Program-made: the position numbers and the translations under genes
The notes under the pieces: model-generated
Database searches by the model: none
Told to the model about the DNA's origin: nothing
What the model saw: the letters and a program-made list of their open reading frames with translations, nothing else
Shown here: in pieces, positions 1 to 6,229 of the stretch
Layout of the letters: the number at the start of each line of letters is the position of its first letter
Numbering within the stretch: the stretch's first letter is position 1
NCBI GenBank assembly: GCA_902803245.1
Contig: CADCPJ010000112.1
Span: 1 to 7,212, forward strand
Length of the DNA: 7,212 bases
Origin: an uncultured Lachnospiraceae bacterium
GTDB lineage: Bacteria; Bacillota; Clostridia; Lachnospirales; Lachnospiraceae
Direction: 5' to 3'

Positions 1-30
1 CAGGCAGCGGAAGGAGGGACTAAAAAATGA
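1..30 (+). CDS. Probable 3' end of the TRAP small permease gene (DctQ-type), partial
   Basis: Frame 1 is open from the window edge and ends at TGA 28-30, so its stop would overlap the ATG of the next gene in an ATGA junction (27-30). Only nine residues are visible (QAAEGGTKK), a polar, charged tail. TRAP small (DctQ) and large (DctM) membrane subunits are commonly encoded side by side with overlapping or nearly touching ends, so the small subunit is the expected neighbour. The residues themselves carry no family signature. The call rests on position and on the coupled stop/start; another gene type, or no gene, cannot be excluded. Confidence 0.4.
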   Translation, partial: QAAEGGTKK

Positions 31-1319
31 ATAACAATTTAGCGATCTTCATCCTGCTCGGCGGATTCCTGATTCTCGTCCTCCTGCGCTTCCCCATCGC
101 CTATGCCGTCGCGATCGCTTCGATCGCGTGCATGATGGTCAAGGGGCAGAACCTGCAGGCGATCGGCAAGCTCATGGTCGGAGGCATCAGTTCGTTCTCG
201 CTCATGGCCGTCCCGTTCTTTATCACGATGGGATGTCTCATGGGAAGCGGAGGTATATCGGAAAAACTGATTGACCTGGCCAATTCGCTGGTCGGCTGGA
301 TGACCGGCGGCATGGCCATGGTGAACATCGTGGCCTCCTATTTCTTCGGCGGCATCTCCGGTTCCGCCGCTGCGGACACGGCCTCCCTCGGCTCCATCCT
401 CATCCCCATGATGGAGGATCAGGGGTATGACAGGGACTTCTCGACAGCGGTCACGATCACATCCTCCTGCGAAGGACTTCTCGTTCCCCCGAGCCACAAC
501 ATGGTCATCTACGCCACCACGGCGGGCAGCGTCTCCGTAGGAGCCCTGTTCCTGGCCGGCTACATCCCGGGAGCACTCCTCGCCGCCTCTCTCATGATCG
601 GATCCTACATCATCTCCAAGAAGCGCAAGTATCCGAAGGGAGAGAAGTTCCATCTCGTGAAGTTCCTCAAGCAGCTCGGCGTCTCGATCTGGGCCCTGGC
701 CGCCATCATCATCGTCGTGGTCGGCGTCATCGGAGGCGTATTCACGGCAACGGAATCCGCGGCGATCGCGGTCATCTACTCCCTGATCGTCAGCGTATTC
801 ATCTATAAGGGCCTCACCTGGAAGGGAGTGTGGAAGGTCCTCGAGGATTGTATCGACACGCTCTCCATCGTGCTGATCCTCATCGCGACATCCGCCATCT
901 TCGGAAACTGCCTGACCCTCCTTCACGTCCCGGATATGGCCGCGAAGGCAATCACCAGCGTCAGCAGCAACCGCATCGTGATCGCGCTTCTCCTCAACCT
1001 GATCCTGCTCATCCTGGGCTGCATCATGGACATGGCGCCGATCATCCTGATCGCGACGCCGATCCTTCTGCCCATCGCGCAGAGCATCGGCATCGAGCCG
1101 ATCCAGTTCGGCATCATGGTCATCTTAAACTGCGGCATCGGCCTCCTGACACCTCCTGTCGGAAGCGTCCTCTTCATCGGCTCCGCCGTGGCGAACCTTC
1201 CCATGGAGAAAGTGGTAAAAGCAACGCTTCCCTTCTACCTGTGCATGATCATCGTGCTGCTATTGATCACGTTTATTCCTCAGATCAGCCTCTTCCTGCC
1301 GAGCGTCATCATGGGTTAA
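27..1319 (+). CDS. dctM: TRAP transporter large permease subunit (DctM family)
   Basis: This is the 430-residue integral membrane subunit that carries out sodium-coupled import in tripartite ATP-independent periplasmic (TRAP) transporters, working with a DctQ small subunit and a DctP binding protein. The length is typical of the family. The protein is almost entirely hydrophobic helices, with family landmarks: SGSAAADTASLGSILIPMM at 111-129, a PPS turn at 154-156, GVFTATESAAIA at 237-248, the G331-to-I350 segment with MDMAPIILIATP, and LLTPPVGS at 373-380. The start is supported by AAGGAGGG at 11-18, 8 nt before the ATG. DctM proteins carry many acids (C4-dicarboxylates, uronates, diketogulonate), so substrate must come from context: the following YiaK- and YiaL-like genes suggest a keto-sugar acid, as for E. 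coli YiaMNO. The binding-protein gene is not in the window and probably lies upstream. Confidence 0.96.
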   Translation: MNNNLAIFILLGGFLILVLLRFPIAYAVAIASIACMMVKGQNLQAIGKLMVGGISSFSLMAVPFFITMGCLMGSGGISEKLIDLANSLVGWMTGGMAMVNIVASYFFGGISGSAAADTASLGSILIPMMEDQGYDRDFSTAVTITSSCEGLLVPPSHNMVIYATTAGSVSVGALFLAGYIPGALLAASLMIGSYIISKKRKYPKGEKFHLVKFLKQLGVSIWALAAIIIVVVGVIGGVFTATESAAIAVIYSLIVSVFIYKGLTWKGVWKVLEDCIDTLSIVLILIATSAIFGNCLTLLHVPDMAAKAITSVSSNRIVIALLLNLILLILGCIMDMAPIILIATPILLPIAQSIGIEPIQFGIMVILNCGIGLLTPPVGSVLFIGSAVANLPMEKVVKATLPFYLCMIIVLLLITFIPQISLFLPSVIMG

Positions 1320-1349
1320 GGAATCCAATCTGTTATAACACAATAGAGA

Positions 1350-1386
1350 ACGGCATATTGTTGATCTTCGCAATATGCCGTCTTTT
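1350..1386 (+). terminator. Stem-loop terminator after the TRAP permease gene
   Basis: A perfect 11-bp inverted repeat (ACGGCATATTG at 1350-1360, CAATATGCCGT at 1371-1381) with a 10-nt loop is followed by a short T-rich run, TCTTTT. It lies 30 nt after the permease stop and 45 nt before the reductase start. The T run is short, so partial termination, or an mRNA-stabilising hairpin that lowers expression of the downstream enzymes relative to the transporter, is as likely as a full stop. Confidence 0.65.
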
Positions 1387-1418
1387 CATTAAGGGAGTTC
1401 ATGCACCTCACCCGGTGC

Positions 1419-1424
1419 GAGAGG
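1419..1424 (+). promoter_or_regulatory. Ribosome binding site fixing the reductase start at 1431
   Basis: GAGAGG lies 6 nt before ATG 1431. The alternative in-frame ATG at 1401 has AAGGGAG only 3 nt upstream and would add ten residues (MHLTRCERIH) not found in YiaK-type proteins, whose N-terminus matches MRLTFDE from 1431. A small inverted repeat (GCACC 1403-1407, GGTGC 1414-1418) abuts this site. Confidence 0.75.
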
Positions 1425-1430
1425 ATACAT

Positions 1431-2441
1431 ATGAGACTAACATTTGACGAGATTAAAAATGAGATCAAGCGCGTCTTCATGAAATACGGCCTCTCTGAAG
1501 AGAAGGCGGAGACCTGCGCCAGGATCCACACGGAATCCACTTATGACGGGATCTATTCCCACGGCACAAACCGCGTCGCCCGCTTTGTCGACTATATTAA
1601 GAAGGGCTGGGTGGACGTCCACGCCGATCCGTCCCTTGATCGCGAGTTCGGGGCAGTCCGGATCTACAACGGCAATCTCGGCCCCGGCATCTTAAACGCC
1701 CTGTACGGCGCAGACCGGGCCATGGAGCTCGCGGACCAGTACGGAATCGGCATGGTGGGCATTCACAACACCACGCACTGGATGCGGGGCGGCACATACG
1801 GCCTTTACGTGGCGAAGAGAGGCTACGTCGGCATCATGTGGACCAATACCGAGGCCTGCATGCCTCCCTGGGGCGGAAAGGACTGCCGCCTCGGAAATAA
1901 CCCGTTTGTGATGGCCATGCCCGGACCGGACGGCGGCGCCCCGGTGCTGCTCGACATGGCCATGTCCCAGTACTCCTACGGCAAGCTGCAGGTCACGAGG
2001 CTCGCCGGCAAAAAGCTCCCGTTCCCCGGCGGATACGACAGGGAAGGCAATCTGACGGATGACCCGGGCGCCATCGAGGAGTCCATGAGAATCCTCCCGA
2101 TCGGGTACTGGAAGGGATCCGCATTTGCATTCATGCTGGACATCCTCGGCTCCGTCCTCTCGGACGGCGTTGGGGCAGTGGACATGGATGCGGCGACGAA
2201 GGGGAGCTGCGGCGGCTGCTCGCAGGTCATGATCGTCATCGACCCGAAGAAGACGTCCGTATCTCACGACATCAGCCTCACCGTGAAGCGCGCCGAGGAG
2301 TACTTAAAGAGCGCGGAGGCGGCGGAGCACGCCGGCGGCATCCGGGCTCCGGGTGAGGGAATCGAAAAGTTCCACGCGGATCACGACCGGAACGGAATCT
2401 ACGTCGACGACGCCGTCTGGGAGGAGATCTGTGCCCTGTGA
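1431..2441 (+). CDS. yiaK: Ldh-family NAD(P)H oxidoreductase, 2,3-diketo-L-gulonate reductase (YiaK/DlgD type)
   Basis: This 336-residue cytoplasmic enzyme belongs to the malate/L-lactate/sulfolactate dehydrogenase family, which is unrelated to classical Rossmann lactate dehydrogenases. It resembles E. coli YiaK, which reduces 2,3-diketo-L-gulonate to 3-keto-L-gulonate, along nearly its whole length. Shared landmarks include SHG at 43-45 (His44 is at the same position as the YiaK catalytic His44), HWMRGG at 116-121, PPWGGK at 145-150 with NNP at 156-158, SYGKL at 182-186, and ILPIGYWKGS at 221-230. The C-terminus (RNGIYVDDAVW at 320-330) also matches. In YiaK the residue before HWMRGG is Asn and here it is Thr115, a small difference in the active-site region. 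YiaL-like and TRAP genes close by support a keto-sugar-acid substrate. A hairpin separates it from the transporter gene. The family fold is certain; the exact substrate is inferred and could be another 2-keto or 2,3-diketo sugar acid. Confidence 0.93.
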   Translation: MRLTFDEIKNEIKRVFMKYGLSEEKAETCARIHTESTYDGIYSHGTNRVARFVDYIKKGWVDVHADPSLDREFGAVRIYNGNLGPGILNALYGADRAMELADQYGIGMVGIHNTTHWMRGGTYGLYVAKRGYVGIMWTNTEACMPPWGGKDCRLGNNPFVMAMPGPDGGAPVLLDMAMSQYSYGKLQVTRLAGKKLPFPGGYDREGNLTDDPGAIEESMRILPIGYWKGSAFAFMLDILGSVLSDGVGAVDMDAATKGSCGGCSQVMIVIDPKKTSVSHDISLTVKRAEEYLKSAEAAEHAGGIRAPGEGIEKFHADHDRNGIYVDDAVWEEICAL

Positions 2442-2461
2442 TCATTTCCCGCATGTAAGAA

Positions 2462-2481
2462 GCCCGCAAAGGGCCCTTTTT
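2462..2481 (+). terminator. Weak terminator-like hairpin after the reductase gene
   Basis: A 4-bp GC stem (GCCC 2462-2465, GGGC 2471-2474) with a GCAAA loop is followed by CC and five Ts. The same bases form a 12-bp palindrome, AAAGGGCCCTTT (2468-2479). The stem is short, so this may be only a partial terminator or a processing site. The rest of the 132-nt gap (2442-2573) shows a second small repeat, AGGGG 2526-2530 with CCCCT 2538-2542, and no convincing promoter. Confidence 0.3.
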
Positions 2482-2573
2482 AAGAGCTGCATAAGCGGCA
2501 GTGTCACCCGCAAACCGAAACGCAAAGGGGGGCGGAACCCCTGAAATCACACATAAAAAAGGAGGTTATTCGT

Positions 2574-3263
2574 ATGCAGATCGTTTATGACTTTGGAAAC
2601 GGAATGAGGATGGTGGATCTGTCCAAGCTCGTGGACCCGGCTGTGGAGACGAGGCGCTGCTTACTGAACCGCTTCAATACCGGCGGACCGATTCCGGATT
2701 TCCACACGAATTTTGACATCATGAGCCACCTCGGCACCCACGCGGAGTGCCCCTATCACCACGACGACAACTGGCCCGACGTCACGGAAGTTCCGCTCAC
2801 AACCTTCGCGGGCCGCGGCGTCTATGTGGATTTCAAGGAGACCGTCGCCCCTTACACCCACATCACGGCGGCAGATCTCGACAGGGAGGCCAAAAAGGTG
2901 AGGGAAGGCGACATCGTCATCATCGACTCCTCCTACAAGCTGAATCCGTTTACACCGGATACAAACACGGAAAAGGACAAGAGACTCCTCGTAAACGGAG
3001 AGACGGCCGAGTGGTTCAAGGCGAAGAAAGTAAAGGCCGTGGGGTTCGGGGACGGCGTCTCCATCGAGAACTGCAACGAGGACGTGAAGCCGTTCCACGA
3101 CATCCTTCTCGCCGAGAACATCGTTTTCATCGAGGTGCTGAAAAACCTCGAATGCCTTAAGAAAGATGTCTTCTTCATGTCCTTCGCCCCGCTTCCCATC
3201 AAGGGACTCGATTCCAGCCCGGTCCACGCCTACGCGATCGAGGGCATCGCTGAGTTTTCCTGA
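2574..3263 (+). CDS. Cyclase family protein (kynurenine formamidase/putative cyclase fold)
   Basis: This 229-residue cytoplasmic protein has the metal-binding signature of the cyclase family (Pfam PF04199), normally HxGTHxDxPxH. Here it runs from His52 to His62 (SHLGTHAECPYHH, 51-63), with Glu58 in place of the usual Asp. Other family marks are DLSKLVDP at 15-22, EGDIVIIDS at 111-119, VGFGDGVSIE at 156-165 (the usual GxDxxS turn) and PIKGLDSSPVHAYAIEG at 208-224. Known members hydrolyse amides or lactone-like rings (kynurenine formamidase, isatin hydrolase) or act in polyketide cyclisation, usually with Mn or Zn. AAAAAAGGAGG at 2555-2565, 8 nt upstream, fixes the start. Between two sugar-acid dehydrogenases, a lactonase, dehydratase or ring-opening role on a sugar acid is more plausible than tryptophan breakdown, but this is inference. 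Confidence 0.9.
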   Translation: MQIVYDFGNGMRMVDLSKLVDPAVETRRCLLNRFNTGGPIPDFHTNFDIMSHLGTHAECPYHHDDNWPDVTEVPLTTFAGRGVYVDFKETVAPYTHITAADLDREAKKVREGDIVIIDSSYKLNPFTPDTNTEKDKRLLVNGETAEWFKAKKVKAVGFGDGVSIENCNEDVKPFHDILLAENIVFIEVLKNLECLKKDVFFMSFAPLPIKGLDSSPVHAYAIEGIAEFS

Positions 3264-3291
3264 CACTTAGACGACAAGAAAGGGGACGCAT

Positions 3292-4206
3292 ATGAAGATA
3301 GCAGTCATCGGCGCAGGTGCCATGGGTTCGATCTACGGCGGTCACCTGTCGCTGAACAATGAAGTGTATCTCGTAGACACCAATCCCGAAGTAGTAAAGC
3401 TCGTAAATGAAAAGGGCGTGACGCTCGAGGAAAACGGCGAGGATCACTCCTATTTCCCGAAAGCCGTAACCGACACCTCCCATCTTCCTGAGATGGATCT
3501 CGTCATTCTCTTTGTGAAGGCGCTCTTCTCCCGCTCCGCCTTAAACGGCAACAAAAACCTGATCGGGAAGAACACGTATCTCATGACTTTGCAGAACGGC
3601 TCCGGACACGAGGACATCCTCGGTGAATTTGTCTTAAAAGATCACATCGTCATCGGCACGACGGAGGACCAGGGAACCGTGCTCGGCCCGGCGCATATCC
3701 GTCACGGCGGCACGGGCGGCACCAATCTCGGCATGCTCTGCCCGGATACGGAAGGAATCCTTCCAAAGCTCAAGGAAGCGCTCGACGGGTGCGGCTTCAG
3801 GGCAAAGATCCACGAAAACATCCAGCAGCTCATCTGGAACAAGCTGTTTGTAAATGTCGCCCTCAGCGCAGTCACGGCTGTTCTTGGTGTCAAAATGGGC
3901 TTTATCGCGGAGGATCAAAATGCAGCTGCGATGTCGAGGCAGCTCCTCAAAGAGGCCGTGGAGGTGGCGCACGCCATGGGTCTTGAGGCCGATGAGGAGC
4001 ACCTCTTTGAGGAGATCATCGCGACATCGAAGCGGGTGCCGGATGGAGTCACATCCATCTGTGCGGACCTCTCAAAAGGCCGGAAGACCGAGGTGGATAC
4101 AATAAGCGGCTCGGTCGTGCGCGCTGCCGAAAAATGCGGAGTGTCGGTACCGGCCCACGAGTTCCTCGTTCATATGGTTCACGCAATGGAAAACCGCAAG
4201 GAGTAA
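3292..4206 (+). CDS. Ketopantoate reductase family (ApbA/PanE-like) dehydrogenase
   Basis: This 304-residue NAD(P)H-dependent 2-keto acid reductase has the two-domain PanE architecture and usual length. The Rossmann N-terminus carries GAGAMG at 7-12. Lys76 (in FVKA) and QNG at 101-103 match conserved cofactor and substrate positions. The C-terminal helical domain holds WNKLFVN at 182-188 (Lys184 and Asn188 correspond to the catalytic Lys and Asn of E. coli PanE) and GRKTEVDTISG at 263-273 with the conserved Glu267. All hallmark catalytic residues are present, so it is expected to be active. True PanE makes pantoate for coenzyme A, but the tight placement 28 nt after the cyclase gene and 26 nt before the YiaL-like gene argues for reduction of a 2-keto sugar acid or related intermediate. 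AAAGGGG at 3279-3285 supports the start. Many family members annotated as 2-dehydropantoate 2-reductase have unrelated substrates. Confidence 0.92.
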   Translation: MKIAVIGAGAMGSIYGGHLSLNNEVYLVDTNPEVVKLVNEKGVTLEENGEDHSYFPKAVTDTSHLPEMDLVILFVKALFSRSALNGNKNLIGKNTYLMTLQNGSGHEDILGEFVLKDHIVIGTTEDQGTVLGPAHIRHGGTGGTNLGMLCPDTEGILPKLKEALDGCGFRAKIHENIQQLIWNKLFVNVALSAVTAVLGVKMGFIAEDQNAAAMSRQLLKEAVEVAHAMGLEADEEHLFEEIIATSKRVPDGVTSICADLSKGRKTEVDTISGSVVRAAEKCGVSVPAHEFLVHMVHAMENRKE

Positions 4207-4217
4207 TCCGATTTGAG

Positions 4218-4224
4218 AAAGGAG
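4218..4224 (+). promoter_or_regulatory. Ribosome binding site fixing the YiaL-like start at 4233
   Basis: AAAGGAG lies 8 nt before ATG 4233. The open frame extends upstream to an ATG at 4134, but that stretch overlaps the end of the dehydrogenase gene by more than 70 nt, has no such site, and adds residues absent from the YiaL family. Confidence 0.8.
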
Positions 4225-4232
4225 ACCTTCTC

Positions 4233-4745
4233 ATGTTCTACGGCAATATAAACAGTGAGTTTTTCGAGGAACAGGCAGCCGTTCTGCCCGGACCTCTTAA
4301 GGAAGCGCTTCATTATCTGAAGGGTATGGATCTCGCCGGCCATGAGACCGGGGCCTTTCCCATCGAGATCGGCGGCGTGCCGATGATCCTTCAGGTCATG
4401 GACCTTGAGACTTCTCCGAGGGATACGCATGACCCGGAGATTCACAGAAAGTATATAGACCTGCAGCTCTTCGTCTCGGGCGGGCCGGAGGTCTCCACCT
4501 TCTTCGTCGATCAGGGGAAGGAGACCGTCAAGGACTCCCAGCTGGACACGCCGAGGGACATCCTGTTCTATAAGAACCGCCCGGAGACAGGAGACATCGA
4601 AGGGCGCGTCGTGATGCTGCCCGGATCCTATGCCGTCTACTTCCCCTGGGATGTCCACATCCCCGGACAGTGCGGAGGTGAGGGGCCGAAGGGGTACCGC
4701 AAGATCGTCCTGAAAGTGCCCATGGAAGCATGCCTGGGGGCCTGA
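4233..4745 (+). CDS. yiaL: YhcH/YjgK/YiaL family protein (cupin-like, sugar-acid associated)
   Basis: This 170-residue cytoplasmic protein closely resembles E. coli YiaL (about 155 residues), a beta-sandwich, cupin-like family with a putative metal site. Matching landmarks are the start MFYGNI, PEIHRKYIDLQLFVSG at 68-83 (Glu69, His71 and Asp76 in the conserved block), ILFYKNRPE at 110-118, and LPGSYAVYFPWDVHIPG at 129-145 with His142, then YRKIVLKV at 155-162. The extra length sits mainly in an insertion around 145-155 and in a slightly longer tail. The relative NanQ (YhcH) speeds anomer interconversion of sialic acid, so a mutarotase-like role on an acidic keto-sugar is a reasonable guess. 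It occurs with a YiaK-type reductase and a TRAP permease, as in E. coli yiaKLMNO. The stop lies 5 nt before the next start, which suggests coupled translation. Confidence 0.93.
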   Translation: MFYGNINSEFFEEQAAVLPGPLKEALHYLKGMDLAGHETGAFPIEIGGVPMILQVMDLETSPRDTHDPEIHRKYIDLQLFVSGGPEVSTFFVDQGKETVKDSQLDTPRDILFYKNRPETGDIEGRVVMLPGSYAVYFPWDVHIPGQCGGEGPKGYRKIVLKVPMEACLGA

Positions 4746-4750
4746 AAAGA

Positions 4751-6016
4751 ATGAGCGAAGGAATAAGAGAAAGAATTCCCGTCAGCGGATGCGAAGGTGA
4801 GGAGAACGGGTACAACACCCAGCTTCTCTATTTCACCTGCTCATCCCTGACGAGGGATGACAGATACCTCTTCCTGATCACGGACAAGGGCGGGTCGCCC
4901 AACATCATGGTGCGGGATCTTCTGACCGGCAAGGAGCGGATCCTCACGGACAACACGGACGGCATCATGAAGAGCTATGTGTACTTTGACTGCAATCCGG
5001 GAAGAGGGCTCAGCAAGGCGAGCGTGTGTCTGGACTCGGAGAGAGCCCTGGCCTACTACATCCGGGACAACCGGATCTGCAGGGTCGGCCTTGCAGGCGG
5101 GGAGACAGTGCTCGCGGAGGTTCCGTCAGGCCGCGTCACCGCCTTCACCCACGTATCTTCGGACGGAAAATACCTCTGCGTGCCCATGACAGACGGGCGG
5201 GCGCTGGACTATGACCCTGAGACGGAAGGAAGCGGCCTTGACCGCCGCCCCATCTATGACATCGACGGCCGGGTGCAGGAGGAAGGGCTGAACAGCTATC
5301 TGTGCGTTTACGACACAGACAGCGGAGAGCTCCGCTATGAGAAGACCGTTCCGAAATGCTGGATCACTCACGTCCAGTTCAATCCCGCGGACCCGGAGAT
5401 CATCATGTTCAACCACGAGTGGCCTTCCTTTGACTGCGGTATCCGGAGGATCTGGATCTACGACCACCGATCGGATGAAATCCGCCGCGTGCGGACGGAG
5501 GGAAATGACACGCTGGGCGGCACGCGCTCCCACGCAAGGCGGCGCGGAGACTGGGTCTGCCACGAGATGTGGAGCGACGACGGGAACATCATCATCTATC
5601 ACGGCGGGTACGAAGACGGCCCGGCGATGGTGGGGAGATACGAGCCGGCCGCAGAGCGGTATTTTGAGATCGCGCTGCCGGACGATTACAACGCATACGG
5701 GCATTTCACCATGGATCACTCCATGAATCTGGTCTGCGACGGATATTTCAAGTTCCCCGGGGACGTAAAGATCGTCAGGGAGAACAGCACGGACAACGGC
5801 CCGGACCCCCACAAGAAGGACGGGGAATACATCTGCAAGGTAATTCCCGACTGGGATAAGGGGACTCTCACATGGGTCCCGGAGTGTAAGCATGAAAGCG
5901 ACTGGCTGGGACAGGATGCTCACCCGCACCCGATCTACTCCCACGCCGGGGACAGGATCTTTTTCAATTCAAGAAGCGGAAAGTACGTGAAAGTCTTCTG
6001 CATCGACGTCAGGTGA
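4751..6016 (+). CDS. ogl: Oligogalacturonate lyase-like protein (polysaccharide lyase family 22)
   Basis: This 421-residue protein has no signal peptide and is expected in the cytoplasm. It has the seven-bladed propeller pattern of PL22 enzymes, which beta-eliminate short oligogalacturonides to unsaturated uronates with Mn. Compared from memory with Yersinia oligogalacturonate lyase, the key residues are kept: His271 (CHEMWSDDG; catalytic His242), His318 (YGHF; metal ligand His287), Gln388, His391 and His393 (QDAHPHP; ligands Gln350, His353, His355), and Arg232 or Arg233 before IWIYD (Arg217). Blade-like motifs include SSLTRDDRYLFLIT at 31-44, HVSSDGKYLCVP at 134-145 and SHAGDRIFFNS at 397-407. 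Elsewhere it is divergent, and a loop at 151-180 may be an insertion, so the substrate could differ from oligogalacturonate. Start 4751 is preferred: it gives an N-terminus (MSEGIRERIP) like that of the family and lies 5 nt after the upstream stop. ATG 4730 would add seven residues and overlap the previous gene by 16 nt. GGGGG at 4736-4740 is a weak binding site. Confidence 0.85.
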   Translation: MSEGIRERIPVSGCEGEENGYNTQLLYFTCSSLTRDDRYLFLITDKGGSPNIMVRDLLTGKERILTDNTDGIMKSYVYFDCNPGRGLSKASVCLDSERALAYYIRDNRICRVGLAGGETVLAEVPSGRVTAFTHVSSDGKYLCVPMTDGRALDYDPETEGSGLDRRPIYDIDGRVQEEGLNSYLCVYDTDSGELRYEKTVPKCWITHVQFNPADPEIIMFNHEWPSFDCGIRRIWIYDHRSDEIRRVRTEGNDTLGGTRSHARRRGDWVCHEMWSDDGNIIIYHGGYEDGPAMVGRYEPAAERYFEIALPDDYNAYGHFTMDHSMNLVCDGYFKFPGDVKIVRENSTDNGPDPHKKDGEYICKVIPDWDKGTLTWVPECKHESDWLGQDAHPHPIYSHAGDRIFFNSRSGKYVKVFCIDVR

Positions 6017-6024
6017 GCCGGTTT

Positions 6025-6229
6025 CCGCCGCAAAGAGAGAGATCACTGCCGCAAAGAGAATGTCAGCACAGCAAAAAAACTGCCGCTGCAAAGAGAATGT
6101 CGGCACAGCAAAAAACTGCCGCTGCGAAGAGAATGTTGGCACTGCAAAAAACTGCCGCTGCAAAGAGCATGCCGGCACTGCTGCAAAGAGAATGTCAATC
6201 ACCGCTGTAAAGAGGATGCTGCCAAAACT
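6025..6229. repeat. Degenerate tandem array, 36-bp unit, about three full and several partial copies
   Basis: The gap between the lyase gene and the next gene is largely filled by a direct repeat. Full-length copies are at 6080-6115 and 6116-6151 (36 bp each, three differences between them) and 6046-6079 (34 bp). Partial or decayed copies are at 6025-6045, 6152-6180, 6181-6201 and 6202-6229. The unit starts CTGCCGCTGCAAAGAGAATG and ends CGGCACAGC plus a run of six or seven As. Each good copy holds a short inverted repeat, TGCCG...CGGCA, with a 15-nt loop, and the motif AAAGAGAATG, which looks like a weak ribosome site running into ATG. There are no unique spacers. Because the unit is a multiple of three, several frames stay open through it, but none resembles a real protein. 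Function unknown; it could act in mRNA structure or be a slippage-generated minisatellite. Confidence 0.85.

Noticed and set aside
39..926. Long minus-strand open frame opposite the TRAP permease gene
   Set aside because: It is rich in Asp, Arg, Glu and His, as expected from the antisense of a GC-rich membrane protein gene, and it conflicts with a well-recognised family on the plus strand.
1332..1366. Promoter for the reductase gene (GTTATAAC at 1332-1339, TTGATC at 1361-1366)
   Set aside because: No properly spaced -35/-10 pair could be built; the TTGATC lies inside the terminator loop, and the matching -10 region is poor.
1403..1418. Riboswitch or translation-control hairpin before the reductase gene
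   Set aside because: It has only a 5-bp stem next to, not covering, the ribosome site; too small to support a regulatory claim.
2526..2542. Terminator or operator formed by AGGGG and CCCCT before the cyclase gene
   Set aside because: It has a 5-bp stem with no T run and lies just ahead of a strong ribosome site; chance in GC-rich sequence is likely.
4730..4750. Earlier start for the PL22 gene at ATG 4730
   Set aside because: It would overlap the YiaL-like gene and add seven residues with no counterpart in the family; it cannot be excluded fully, but 4751 fits better.
5126..5944. Long minus-strand open frame opposite the PL22 gene
   Set aside because: It is an antisense shadow in a GC-rich gene; the plus strand holds conserved catalytic motifs.
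6046..6180. CRISPR array, because of near-identical 36-bp units
   Set aside because: The units abut directly with no unique spacers, and no cas gene is nearby; it is a plain tandem repeat.
6013..6210. A small repeat protein (KTAAAKR-type repeats) read from a GTG at 6013, or the opposite-strand open frame at 5969-6316
   Set aside because: The unit length is a multiple of three, so several frames stay open by chance. There is no ribosome site, the frames overlap real genes, and the divergence between copies is not biased to silent positions.
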